From the NCBI GenBank assembly GCA_964513925.1, contig CAZENR010000004.1, forward strand, positions 1 to 64,000: 64,000 nucleotides of DNA, in the 5' to 3' direction. The position numbers were made by a program, and so were the translations under genes. Below are positions 48,473 to 58,387 of this stretch, piece after piece. This stretch comes from DAORHV01 sp964513925 (GTDB taxonomy: Bacteria; Patescibacteriota; Gracilibacteria; Peribacterales; Peribacteraceae). Each line of letters begins with the position of its first letter. The first letter of the stretch is position 1. A model generated the notes under the pieces. The model saw only the letters and a list, made by a program, of their open reading frames with translations, did no database searches and was not told the origin of the DNA.

Positions 48473-50728
48473 TTGACATACACACACGCACACCACTGGC
48501 AGCGCAACAGCGTCGTGCTCGCCGCGGCATGTGTCGTGATGTGGTACATGCTCTGCATTCCCGCCGTGCATGCGCAATCGAGCTGGAATCCAACGCTGCT
48601 GGTGAACACCGAGGCGTTCCAGGTGATCGACGATGCCGACACCACCGCCAACATTTCGGTGCGCTTCGGCTCCACGGTCAACGAGAGCATTGTCTGGAAC
48701 CGCACCATCGGCATGTTCCAGTTCTCCGATGACATCAGCGTGCTTGGCGTGATGTCCGGTACGTCTTTGCGCGTAGACCGCAATGCCGACATCAATGGCT
48801 ATCTGGCTGTGACAGGCGCCATTCTCACCGAATCCAACCTGACGTTAAACAGCGACGACGGCGCCACCGACGTGGTGCTGACGTTCATGAACAGCGGCAC
48901 CGACGAAACCATTTCCTGGCTCGATACCGCCGACAAGTTCCAGTTCTCGGATGACGTAAGCGTTGTGGGTAACCTGTCCGGTTCCTCGCTGCGCATCGAC
49001 GGCCTTGCCGAAGTGCATGGCGCGTTGGCTGCATCCGGCGCAGTGCGTACCGACAGCAACCTCACGCTCAATGACGATGCAGACGCAAACGATGTCGTGC
49101 TCACGTTTGGCAGCAATGGTGTGAATGAAACTCTAACGTGGCTCAATACCGACGATAAATTCAGGCTGTCGGATGACCTGGACGTTATTGGTACGCTTTC
49201 CGGTGTATCTATCCACGCCGGAGGCGGGAACGTGCAGATTGCCGCAAACGGTGGCAGCATATTCAACATCAACCGCTATCCGGATGCCGATTTCCAAGTT
49301 GATGCGCCAGCCACGCCCAAGCTGTTCTTCGTAGACTCCAGCACGCAACGCGTCGGCGTCTTAAGTTCCACTGCAGATCCGGAATACAAGTTTGACGTGT
49401 GGTGGAGCGGTGCCAGCGATTGGGTTGGTAAATTCGGAGGCACAGACGCCTCGAGCGACGCGCAGACAAGGATTGGCCTCGGGAAAATTGGAGCATTTAC
49501 CAACGGGGCTGCCTCACAGCTGCTCTTAAACCCCGATGGTGGCAACGTAGGCATCGGGAATACGGCGCCCAAAGCAACACTCGCAGTACAGGGCATCATG
49601 TCCGGCTACACGCTCTATGCCAACAGGTCGTTCTCTGGAGCCGGACTTACAGATTGTGACACGGGTGGGAGCAGCAAGCTGTTGTGGGATGCCACAACCG
49701 GCCGCTTCTCCTGTGGCACCGACCAAACCGGCGGCGGCAGCGGTGGCAACTGGTCTAACACCGGTTCGCTGAATGCCTTCTTCGACACCAAGTACGTCAA
49801 CGTTGACGGCGACACCATGACCGGCGCGCTGATTATCGACCTGAAGGACACCACCTCCGGTACCGGACTCATTCTGCGCGAGAAGGCGTACTTTAGCAGC
49901 GGTGCGGTGCTTTCCGGCACGCTCATGATTCAAAACCTGCAGAACACGGCAACGCCGTCGCAGGCGCCTGCTGGCATGCTTAAGACGTACTCGCAGACCA
50001 TTGCTGCAAAGCCGTTCTTGCAAAACCGCGGCCAGTTCGGCTCGGGGTATGCCCTGCAACCAGCGCTCTTCAGCAAGATGGTCATGGCCCTCAACACCGG
50101 CGGCGGCACCACCGTCAACGGCATTGGTACTACGGTGACCAATGACACCACTGTCTCGCACCCGGCTGCAGACCAGACGTTTGGCTACATGACCAACTTC
50201 GCCACCGCCGCAACCAGCAACGATACCGCCGGTACCAGCTCGGTGAACACCACGTTCTTCCGTGGCTCTGCCGGAGTGGCGAACGGATTCTTCTTCTCTG
50301 CACGCGCAGGCGTTGTGGACACGACATCCATTCGCGTGTTCACAGGTCTTGCCAACCAGACTATTGCCACCATGGTGACTGCGGATAACCCCGCCGGTCA
50401 CTACGTCGGCTTCCAGTTCTCCACCAACCGTGGCGACACCACCTGGCAGTTTGTTACCAAAGACAACACTACGCAGAACGTGGTGAATACCAACGTCGCA
50501 TTTACCGCAAACAACGTGTACGAGCTTTCCTTTAACTGTACATCCACGTGTACCACCATCAACTGGCAGATCGATAACCTTACCCTGGGGACGCGCGCCA
50601 GCGGTTCCACCAGTTCCAATTTGCCTGGCGGCTCCACCGCCCTGCGGCTTATCCATGGCGTTTCCACGCTTACCACCGTTGCAAAAAACTATCGCATGCA
50701 ACACGTCTATACCGAAGCTGACCGTTAA
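48473..50728 (+). CDS. Secreted tail-fibre-like surface protein A
   Basis: 751 aa with a TTG start (signal peptide ends CIPAVHA). The mature protein opens QSSWNPTLLVNTEAFQVID, almost the same as the minus-strand protein at 59502. Two and a half copies of a 74-residue module follow (LTLNDD..DVVLTFGS..NETLTWLNT.DKFQFSDDVSVVG), then DATTGRFSCGTDQTGGG, a phage-tail-fibre-type VDGDTMTGAL motif, and a beta-rich C-terminal domain (about 510-751) rich in Thr/Asn. Probably a trimeric adhesin or appendage; attachment mode unknown. A block of 95 nt (48926-49020) is nearly identical to an inverted copy at 60376-60470. Confidence 0.82.
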   Translation: MTYTHAHHWQRNSVVLAAACVVMWYMLCIPAVHAQSSWNPTLLVNTEAFQVIDDADTTANISVRFGSTVNESIVWNRTIGMFQFSDDISVLGVMSGTSLRVDRNADINGYLAVTGAILTESNLTLNSDDGATDVVLTFMNSGTDETISWLDTADKFQFSDDVSVVGNLSGSSLRIDGLAEVHGALAASGAVRTDSNLTLNDDADANDVVLTFGSNGVNETLTWLNTDDKFRLSDDLDVIGTLSGVSIHAGGGNVQIAANGGSIFNINRYPDADFQVDAPATPKLFFVDSSTQRVGVLSSTADPEYKFDVWWSGASDWVGKFGGTDASSDAQTRIGLGKIGAFTNGAASQLLLNPDGGNVGIGNTAPKATLAVQGIMSGYTLYANRSFSGAGLTDCDTGGSSKLLWDATTGRFSCGTDQTGGGSGGNWSNTGSLNAFFDTKYVNVDGDTMTGALIIDLKDTTSGTGLILREKAYFSSGAVLSGTLMIQNLQNTATPSQAPAGMLKTYSQTIAAKPFLQNRGQFGSGYALQPALFSKMVMALNTGGGTTVNGIGTTVTNDTTVSHPAADQTFGYMTNFATAATSNDTAGTSSVNTTFFRGSAGVANGFFFSARAGVVDTTSIRVFTGLANQTIATMVTADNPAGHYVGFQFSTNRGDTTWQFVTKDNTTQNVVNTNVAFTANNVYELSFNCTSTCTTINWQIDNLTLGTRASGSTSSNLPGGSTALRLIHGVSTLTTVAKNYRMQHVYTEADR

Positions 50729-50737
50729 AACACACAC

Positions 50738-53700
50738 ATGAAACTCACTCGTATCATCAGCATCGCGCTCGCACTGATCATCGCCTTCCCGGCGATGGAT
50801 GTGCCCGTGTACGCATCTACCTACGACAGCGCCACGCAAACTGCCTTCGATGCCGTCGACGATGCAGGCATGGGCGAAACCAGTTATGCGATTCGCTTCG
50901 GCAGCACTCTTCAGAAGGAGTTGAGCTACAGTAGCACATTAGGAGTATTCATTTTTGCAGCAGGATTAAAGGTAATCGGCAACCTATCCGGCTCGTCGCT
51001 CGTTGTAGATAGGGCTGCGAATATCGGCGGTTCACTCACTGCCACCGGAAACATCCTTACAAAGAACACCCTCTCCGGTCGCACTCTTATCGTGTCCGGC
51101 GTTGCGTCATTCTCCGGTGCCGCTGTGTTTAAAAACGGCGTCACCTTAAAGAACGGTGGCGTGCTTTCGGGCAAAACACTGCGTGTTTCAGAGAATGCCG
51201 ACGTGCATGGGGCTTTAGCTGTTACGGGGGCCATTCGCACCGATAGCAACTTTACTCTTAACGACGATGCCGACACCAACAACGCAGTTCTTACCTTCGG
51301 CAGCGACACCACCAACGAAGCGCTCACCTGGTTCAACACCGCAGACCGCTTCCAGTTCAGCGACGATGTCAGCGTGGTAGGCCTGCTTTCGGGTTCCTCG
51401 CTGCGCGTAGACGGCCTTGCAGCGGTACACGGAGCCTTCTCGGCATCTGGCACCATTCGTACCGATAACGACCTTTATCTTAACGACGACATCGATTCCA
51501 ATAACGTAAATCTTACCTTCGGCAGTGACACCACCAACGAATCACTCACCTGGTTCAACACCGCAGACCGCTTCCAGTTCAGCGACGATGTGAGCATTGT
51601 CGGTGCCATTTCCGGGTCCTCGCTGCGCGTGGACGGTCTTGCCGCCGTACACGGAGCATTCTCGGCATCTGGCACCATCCGTACCGATAACGACCTGACC
51701 CTCAACGACGATCAAACCGCAGCGGATGTCACATTTACCTTCGGCAGCGACGGTACCAACGAAACACTCACCTGGTTCAACACCGCAGACCGCTTTAAGT
51801 TCAGCGATGATCTGGATGTCATTGGCACGATTTCCGGAACCACGCTGCGCAGCTGGGGCGGTGCGGCCAACACGTTCTCGGGAGCAGTGGTCACTGAAAC
51901 GTCGTTCTCCGGTGCCAGCTTCTTCGGTTCTGGCTTGGGCAGCTGCAGCAATGGCACGACCGACAAGTTGCTGTATAACCCCACAACCGGCAGGTTCAGC
52001 TGTGGTACCGACCAAACCGGCGGTGGCAGCTCCGGCGGTGGCATGACGTATGCCCAGGCAGAAGGCATGTTCGTAAACCAGGGTGGCGACACGATGACTG
52101 GAACCCTAACAATCAACGCCACCAGCGCCGATATCGTCAAAAGCACGACGGGAACCTCTGGTGCGACAGATTTCTCGGTAGCAGGCTCCACGCTGCTGAA
52201 TGTCCAATCACAAGACGATACGCTCACCATTGCCGAAGGCACGGTTCCAAGCAGTGGTCAGGGAACCATGTCTACATCGACCACGGTCACCTCTGCAGCT
52301 GCGGGCGCGGGGTCGCACACCATCATCCGCGACGACGGCAAGTATGTCATTATTTTGGGTAACGCCTCTACAACCGTGAACATTTGGGATGGTATCGCTG
52401 GCGGCACCATCACGGCTGGTACCGCAACCAACGCCGCAGTCGGCGCCGGCGGCATGTCGCTACGGCGCAGCGATGGCCGCTATTTGGTTATTCACGGAGG
52501 CGGCGCTACTACTTCCACATTGTACGACCCGTGGAATATTACAACCGCCGCAGGTCCCACACTGACAAGCTGCACGGCTACCACAGGTACCAATGCCTTC
52601 CTGGCGCTATCCGGTTCGTACATTATTATGTGCGGAGGCTCGGGAAACTGGGGTATTTATAATGGCACAAGCAACGTGTATACGGCTCAAACGGCTCTTG
52701 GCGCGAACTTCGGCGCCGGCGCACACGCCATCCAGCGTGACGATGGCACCTTCCTTGTCTTTGCCGGAGGCAACACGACCACTCACTGGCTGTATAACCC
52801 CCACTCGAACCTTTGGAAGATCAACCCAATTACCAGCAACGTGCCCACCATTACTACGGGCGCCTTCTCTATCCGTCGTCCGGATGGTACGTTCCTCATT
52901 CTGCCGGGCGCAGTGAATACATCGTACATTTACGACCCGCGCCCAACATCTTCCGCTGAAGGTGCTGGAACATTTACGGCGCAGACCGTGTCCGCGGGCT
53001 TTGGCCCCACTGTGGCATTGGCCGATGGCGCACAAGCCATTTGGCGCCAAGACGGCAAGTACCTGTTGTTGATTGGCGGCGCTACGACCACCAACATTAT
53101 CGATGTCACTCGCACCGATGCCAACCAGTTCACCACTGGGCCCGCTCTTAGCAGCACGATTGGCGCAGGCGCGCACGCCTTCATTCGTACAGATGGCAAG
53201 GTGCAAATTATCCATGGCGGTGCCAGTACCACCACCAGCACGTACGACATGGGCTACGTTATCGGCGGCCCCTCCACTTCCACTGGCGCCATATACGAAA
53301 CGGAGTGTATTACCGCCCCCATGCTTGGTACCGGTTCACGCATGGAGTGGAGCGTCAATGCGGAAGCCGCCAGTCTGACATTCCAGGTGCGCACCGGCAA
53401 CGGCGGATGCTCCGGCAGCTACCGGAACATTGCCTACAACGGTGACTTGGTGTACCCCACCCCCGGTCATAACCGCGTGCAGATGCGCGTCATTTTTAAG
53501 CGGCCGCTACCTAAATTTGCCGACCAGGAGTGGGGCTTGCGCCGCGGCTTAAGCCAGGTGCGCTACCGCCGAACCAACAAAGATCCAACTTTGTTCGATG
53601 TTATGATTCGTAATACGGTTCTGCTCCATCGTACGCAGTTTGAGTTCGGCGGATCCACCGATGCTTCTGGGCCAATAGCTGTCAATATCCAGAATGATCG

Positions 53701-55732
53701 TGGAAAGAGCCTGCAGATCGCACTGGCGACCATGGCGACCTATGGTACGACGTACAACGCTACCAACGTGGGGTTCTACAACGGCGCTATTGGGCAACAT
53801 CCTAACCTAACGACCGCCGCGAGCATTGGCACTATCGTTATGCGTCGGCCGGATCGCAAGTACATCATCTTGCCCGGCGCTGCCGCAGGCGGAGCCGGCG
53901 CGGCGATGATCTACGATGCCAACACGTTTACCATCAACACGCAGACTGCCGCTCCGTCCACACGCACGTCCACCGGCGCTCTGGCTTTCAAGCGCCCCGA
54001 TGGCAAGTTCTTCATTGTGCATGGCGGAGGCACCCGCACCACTACTATTTACGATCCGGTGGCCGATACCTACACCGCAGGACCGCTCATGACCCAAATT
54101 GTGGCCGAAGGTGCGCAGCCTATTCCGCTACCAAACGGTAACGTGCTCATTATGCACGGCGGATTCCGGCGCACCACTACTATTTACAACCCGTTTGCCA
54201 ACACCACCATGTCCGGCGCACTGACCGCACAGGTGATTGGCCGTGGCTCGCTAGTCATTCCTCGTCCCAACGGACAGTATCTGGTCGTACCGGGGTCCAG
54301 CAGCCACGCATGCGCTTTGCAAACAGCGACAATGCTCTACAATCCGTATGTAGGCACCTTCGTAAACAACGCAGGTGTGTCGAGCACGGGTACAGGTCCG
54401 GGTGCCGTTGCCTTTGAGCGTAGCGATGGCACATGGATGATTATCAGAGGCGGAGCCACTGCAAACAGCTGTGTTAGCGTCTTGCCGACAAACATTTATA
54501 GTCCGGTCAACAATCGTATGATCGTGGGGCCGTCACTCATTACTACAGGCACCCGCTTTGGTGGACAGGTGCTGCCACGCCCAGACGGCTCCTGGCTTAT
54601 TACGGCCGGAGGAGGTGCAACCAACACCAACATCTACTACGAACGTGCAGGTGCGTTTACCACCGATTTGGGTACGAACTATGGCGTAGGTATATTTATC
54701 GCAGGACCGGCATCTCCTAGCGCCACTGGCACTGGTGCCGTCGCATTCCAGCGTGATGATGGAGCATTTGCGATTATTGCTGGAGCCAACGCAGCAGGCT
54801 CTGCCGGCACTACCACCGTTATGCGTTACGATGCCGGCTGGGTGACAAGTGGCTTCTACCGTAGCGAGCACATCAACATCCCGAACTTGGACAGCACCGC
54901 AACGCTCAGTTGGAAGGCGTCCCCAAGCTATGCTGGCATTTCGGCCGAAGTCCGCACAGGTACGTCGTCGTTGTCATTGCAAAAAAATTCTTCTCATGAA
55001 GTGCCGCGCTCCGGGGGCCCTATTAACCCCACCGCCGGAGATACCTGGTTGCAGGTTACTTTTAACTTGGCGCGCACTATCCCATCGTATCCTGGCATCT
55101 ACCAAGATGTTTGGTGGGGTGGTGGCAGTAGCATCCTGTATTCCCAGCGCGCCATTCCTACTCCGACAATTTCCGAATTCTGGGTAGGGAGGGATACGAA
55201 CTTAGTGGATTTGAAGGCCGATGGCACGTCGCTCTTCCGCGTCAGTAGCAACGGCGACATTTATACCGGCAACAAGGGCTCGGTTAATACCGGCGGCGCC
55301 GACTTGGCCGAGCGTTACACATCCGCAGACGGGCTAGAGCCCGGCGAAGTAGTCTCGTTCGACTTCACCGACAGCCATAGCGTCCGGCGCTCTACATCCG
55401 CATATCAGCCCGAAGTCATGGGCGTGGTTTCTACATCTCCAGGCTTCGTTGCAGGTGCGTTTACGAAAGGCTCATACCCCATTGCCTTGGTCGGACGTGT
55501 GCCTGTGAAAATAAGCTTGGAAGGCGGCGCCATTCATCCTGGCGATCGGTTGGTTGCCGCAAGCATGCCTGGCTACGCCATGAAGGCATCCAGGGCCGGA
55601 AGATCGGTCGGCGTTGCCCTGGAGGCACTGAACATGGACAAAACGGAGCCTTGCAAACAGGATCCGAAAAAGCAGTGCGGTACGGTGTTGATGTTTGTAA
55701 ACTTAAGCGATTACCCCGGACCTCCGAAGTAA
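50738..55732 (+). CDS. Giant secreted surface protein B with fibre modules, kelch-like repeats and Peptidase_G2-like C-terminus
   Basis: 1664 aa; signal peptide MKLTRIISIALALIIAFPAMDVPVYA. Three 74-aa fibre modules (about 165-390) with LTFGSD..NE.LTWFNTADRFQFSDD lead to TTGRFSCGTDQTGGG and QGGDTMTGTL. The large middle (about 500-1450) is made of kelch-like units of the form R.DGKY.IIHGG..T.T..YDP, probably beta-propellers. The C-terminal ~150 residues (GGADLAERYTSADGLEPGEVVSFD, MGVVSTSPG, GRVPVKISLEGGAIHPGDRL) resemble intramolecular-chaperone/Peptidase_G2 domains of phage appendages. It begins 9 nt after surface protein A, so they form an operon. Confidence 0.82.
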   Translation: MKLTRIISIALALIIAFPAMDVPVYASTYDSATQTAFDAVDDAGMGETSYAIRFGSTLQKELSYSSTLGVFIFAAGLKVIGNLSGSSLVVDRAANIGGSLTATGNILTKNTLSGRTLIVSGVASFSGAAVFKNGVTLKNGGVLSGKTLRVSENADVHGALAVTGAIRTDSNFTLNDDADTNNAVLTFGSDTTNEALTWFNTADRFQFSDDVSVVGLLSGSSLRVDGLAAVHGAFSASGTIRTDNDLYLNDDIDSNNVNLTFGSDTTNESLTWFNTADRFQFSDDVSIVGAISGSSLRVDGLAAVHGAFSASGTIRTDNDLTLNDDQTAADVTFTFGSDGTNETLTWFNTADRFKFSDDLDVIGTISGTTLRSWGGAANTFSGAVVTETSFSGASFFGSGLGSCSNGTTDKLLYNPTTGRFSCGTDQTGGGSSGGGMTYAQAEGMFVNQGGDTMTGTLTINATSADIVKSTTGTSGATDFSVAGSTLLNVQSQDDTLTIAEGTVPSSGQGTMSTSTTVTSAAAGAGSHTIIRDDGKYVIILGNASTTVNIWDGIAGGTITAGTATNAAVGAGGMSLRRSDGRYLVIHGGGATTSTLYDPWNITTAAGPTLTSCTATTGTNAFLALSGSYIIMCGGSGNWGIYNGTSNVYTAQTALGANFGAGAHAIQRDDGTFLVFAGGNTTTHWLYNPHSNLWKINPITSNVPTITTGAFSIRRPDGTFLILPGAVNTSYIYDPRPTSSAEGAGTFTAQTVSAGFGPTVALADGAQAIWRQDGKYLLLIGGATTTNIIDVTRTDANQFTTGPALSSTIGAGAHAFIRTDGKVQIIHGGASTTTSTYDMGYVIGGPSTSTGAIYETECITAPMLGTGSRMEWSVNAEAASLTFQVRTGNGGCSGSYRNIAYNGDLVYPTPGHNRVQMRVIFKRPLPKFADQEWGLRRGLSQVRYRRTNKDPTLFDVMIRNTVLLHRTQFEFGGSTDASGPIAVNIQNDRGKSLQIALATMATYGTTYNATNVGFYNGAIGQHPNLTTAASIGTIVMRRPDRKYIILPGAAAGGAGAAMIYDANTFTINTQTAAPSTRTSTGALAFKRPDGKFFIVHGGGTRTTTIYDPVADTYTAGPLMTQIVAEGAQPIPLPNGNVLIMHGGFRRTTTIYNPFANTTMSGALTAQVIGRGSLVIPRPNGQYLVVPGSSSHACALQTATMLYNPYVGTFVNNAGVSSTGTGPGAVAFERSDGTWMIIRGGATANSCVSVLPTNIYSPVNNRMIVGPSLITTGTRFGGQVLPRPDGSWLITAGGGATNTNIYYERAGAFTTDLGTNYGVGIFIAGPASPSATGTGAVAFQRDDGAFAIIAGANAAGSAGTTTVMRYDAGWVTSGFYRSEHINIPNLDSTATLSWKASPSYAGISAEVRTGTSSLSLQKNSSHEVPRSGGPINPTAGDTWLQVTFNLARTIPSYPGIYQDVWWGGGSSILYSQRAIPTPTISEFWVGRDTNLVDLKADGTSLFRVSSNGDIYTGNKGSVNTGGADLAERYTSADGLEPGEVVSFDFTDSHSVRRSTSAYQPEVMGVVSTSPGFVAGAFTKGSYPIALVGRVPVKISLEGGAIHPGDRLVAASMPGYAMKASRAGRSVGVALEALNMDKTEPCKQDPKKQCGTVLMFVNLSDYPGPPK

Positions 55733-55759
55733 CCCCCGATACCATTTGCATCGGGGGTT
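55731..55759. terminator. Bidirectional hairpin terminator between convergent surface genes
   Basis: AACCCCCGAT / ATCGGGGGTT, a 10-bp stem overlapping the stop codon of surface protein B. Only a short T run follows. Confidence 0.65.
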
Positions 55760-55777
55760 CTTCGCGAGTGGAGTGCG

Positions 55778-58216
55778 TTACTCCTGGAATTCCAAGATGA
55801 GCTTGGGTGCTAGCGCCGGAGCGCCGCTTGCACCTTCTTTGGAGTAGAAAGTGATGTTACCCGGATGGTTCTGGTTCACCTTTTGCACCAGCCAGCCATG
55901 CGTGGCACCATTCAGGACGTCTTGCGTTACGTTGAAACGGATTTCGCCACTCATGCCGTTGGTCACCGTAATGGTGGGTGCGGTGCGAGAGGCAATGTTG
56001 GCATCGCCGCCTTCCCAGTTACCGGTACAGTCTTTTTCGGTGTTTTCAATGGCGGTGTCGGTGGCGCACTTCCATGTTGTGCCGCTGCCGCTGCCGCGCG
56101 TTGCTTCTGCTTCCGGAATGTTCCAGTCTTTACCGTTGCCTTCGGTCCAGGCGGTAAGCAGGCGTCGTACCTCTATGGGGTTGCCTTGCCCGCCCCAGTT
56201 GGCCGGTGGCGTGCCGCCAATACTGAAGACCAGCGTTGCCTTGCTTAGGTTGGCAAGATTTACGGAGCTTAAATCAAATTGCACCAGCGAACGCACGTCT
56301 CCTTTCTTGCGTACCAGGAGCATGGGGTTGGCACCCTCGTTTACGTTAGGTTTGCCCTCGCGCAAGAATGCATCTTGCGTCAGCGCAGCTAAACGAATAG
56401 TGGCGCCAGGGCCTATGACCTGGGTAGTGGCGCCGATGTTCACCGTAATCGAGTCGGGGTTTTGCGCCGGAGCCGAGAACGCCGAATACCCGTCGAATCC
56501 AAGAGTGTTTCCTGCGTCGAACGTCGTAGTGGTGGTAATGCCGTCCGGAGCGACAAACGTGCTGTCCACAACACCTTTTTCCACCGCAATGTGCGCGCTG
56601 CCGCACGTCACGTCTATCGCATCACCTGCGTCCAGCAAGCTCTGCGCCAGGTTTTGACAAACGCTGACTTCGGCAGGAGTTGCCGGACCGCCGGTTTTTG
56701 CTTCTATGGAAACGCCCTGTGTTGCTTCGCTGTTGCCATCGTCTGCGTCATCTTCAATCACCAGGTTTTGGTCTGCACGGTCTACCACCGAACCATTGGT
56801 GATTCCGTTGTGCAGCTCGGCATCGCTGAATTCGTCGCTAAAGTTTTCCGGATAGACGTCGACTTCGTTATAAATTCCGTCGCCGTCGTTATCCTGCTTG
56901 TACTTGATCATAAAGCCATCCTGGCCACCGCCGCTCTGTTCTCCCGGAAAGGTGCCAAGCGTGTGGCCTATAGCGAAGACATGTTGCAGCGATCCGTCCA
57001 GCGCGACCGCGGTACCAGCATCGTCAAATGCGGTTCCTAGTTGCGTATCCCACACAGTTTGCCCGTTCCAGGTATCCAGCTTGCGTAAGAAGACATCCGT
57101 TCCGCCAGCATTGGTCTGGCCGGAGAACGTGCCATCGGTCGTGCCGGTAACGAATGCCAGGCGATGGCTGACCGCATGGCCGATGCCGTTTGCACTGTCG
57201 TCACCGCTTGTTCCAAACTGCGTTGTCCATTCGAATGCATTCTGGACGACGAAGGATTTTGCAAATGCATCCATGCCGCCAGCGTTGGTAAATCCGGGGA
57301 AGCTCCCTGCTGTTGCGCCGACCACAACTACCAGCTCGCCGCCATAGGTAAGAGCCGCTCCATTTCCTTGGTCATTTGCGGCGGTGCCAAATTGCACCAG
57401 GTCTACGGTGTTGCCAAGCTGCTGGTCAATGCGCACATAGAACGCATCGGTTCCGCCGGCACTAGTTTGTCCTGGCAGCGCGGATGTCGTGGTGCCAGCA
57501 CCGGCAACTTCGCTAGCCGCATTTGCATAAATGCCGTTGATGACATCATCTCCGACCGAACCAAATTGATTGGCCCAAAAAATGTTGAGATCGGTCCCAA
57601 ATCGCATCATAAATGCATCATCGCCGCCGGCGTTGGTTGCACCCGGGAACGCACCATTGGTCTTGCCGCCAATCAGCATGGCGCCGTTGCCGTACGTTGC
57701 CGCAAGCGGTACATCGTCTCCTTCGGTGCCGAATTGGCGAACATACGTATTGGCTGTCTCTAGTAGAGGGTCGTACTTGCGTATGAAGATGTCCGTTCCG
57801 CCAAGACTGGTTTCACCAGGGAAGACGCCGTTGGTATAACCGACCACATACACACCGGTGGAGTCCATGGTCACGCCTGTGACGATATCGTCACTGGAAG
57901 TGCCGAATTGCTCGCTATAAAGCAAGTTGCCAGTCCGGTCGTACTTGCGAACCCACCCATCTACGCCGCCGGCATTCGTTTCACCCGACAACGCGCCATC
58001 GGTGGTGCCTACTATGAATGTATTTCCATCGTCGTCGACCGCACGTGCGCTTTCGGTACTGGCGGCGGTTGCGCCTATCTGTCGTATCCATGCCAGCTCG
58101 GGCGTTAGCGCCGCCAAGCTGATTTGTGGAGCCAGCATGCTGACTACCACACTTAGGGCGGCAAAGGCGCGAATCCCTCGCGACCTTGCCGCAACTGCAT
58201 CTGAGATGTAAAACAT
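55778..58216 (-). CDS. Secreted SBBP beta-propeller protein with DNRLRE domain
   Basis: 812 aa. The signal peptide ends near QISLAA. About eight SBBP-type repeats (50-430) each contain a QFGT..DD element, a ..V.GTT.G.FPG.TNAGG.D.F..K pattern, and match the YD-like 'beta-propeller repeat' seen in large secreted proteins. A thrombospondin type-3-like calcium segment (DNDGDGIYNEVDVYP) follows. The C-terminus (about 620-812) has DAFLREGKPNVNEG and LVQFDLSSVNLANLSKATLVF, the DNRLRE carbohydrate-associated domain. Likely an adhesin or matrix component. Confidence 0.85.
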   Translation of the reverse strand: MFYISDAVAARSRGIRAFAALSVVVSMLAPQISLAALTPELAWIRQIGATAASTESARAVDDDGNTFIVGTTDGALSGETNAGGVDGWVRKYDRTGNLLYSEQFGTSSDDIVTGVTMDSTGVYVVGYTNGVFPGETSLGGTDIFIRKYDPLLETANTYVRQFGTEGDDVPLAATYGNGAMLIGGKTNGAFPGATNAGGDDAFMMRFGTDLNIFWANQFGSVGDDVINGIYANAASEVAGAGTTTSALPGQTSAGGTDAFYVRIDQQLGNTVDLVQFGTAANDQGNGAALTYGGELVVVVGATAGSFPGFTNAGGMDAFAKSFVVQNAFEWTTQFGTSGDDSANGIGHAVSHRLAFVTGTTDGTFSGQTNAGGTDVFLRKLDTWNGQTVWDTQLGTAFDDAGTAVALDGSLQHVFAIGHTLGTFPGEQSGGGQDGFMIKYKQDNDGDGIYNEVDVYPENFSDEFSDAELHNGITNGSVVDRADQNLVIEDDADDGNSEATQGVSIEAKTGGPATPAEVSVCQNLAQSLLDAGDAIDVTCGSAHIAVEKGVVDSTFVAPDGITTTTTFDAGNTLGFDGYSAFSAPAQNPDSITVNIGATTQVIGPGATIRLAALTQDAFLREGKPNVNEGANPMLLVRKKGDVRSLVQFDLSSVNLANLSKATLVFSIGGTPPANWGGQGNPIEVRRLLTAWTEGNGKDWNIPEAEATRGSGSGTTWKCATDTAIENTEKDCTGNWEGGDANIASRTAPTITVTNGMSGEIRFNVTQDVLNGATHGWLVQKVNQNHPGNITFYSKEGASGAPALAPKLILEFQE

Positions 58217-58387
58217 AAAAAAAGAAAAAAGGAAGTAAATAAAAGGTAAAGTTAAACAGACAAAACTATAGTTTTTCTTTTATTTAAAGCAAATGACGAT
58301 TGAAATAAAAATGAGATTATGCAAATTTTAGAACTAATACAATTCCAACAAACAACCTACTTGCCCTCGTGCGCGACTACAGGGATC
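58217..58387. promoter_or_regulatory. AT-rich divergent promoter region with 14-nt palindrome
   Basis: A very AT-rich segment between the SBBP gene (-) and the beta-lactamase-like gene (+). It contains a polypurine run and the perfect palindrome AAAACTATAGTTTT (58262-58275), a possible operator. Exact promoters cannot be fixed because several -10-like hexamers overlap. Confidence 0.4.

Noticed and set aside
49526..50839. 437-codon minus-strand frame opposite surface protein A
   Set aside because: Antisense shadow of a gene with a signal peptide and recognisable modules; runs across the A/B gene junction.
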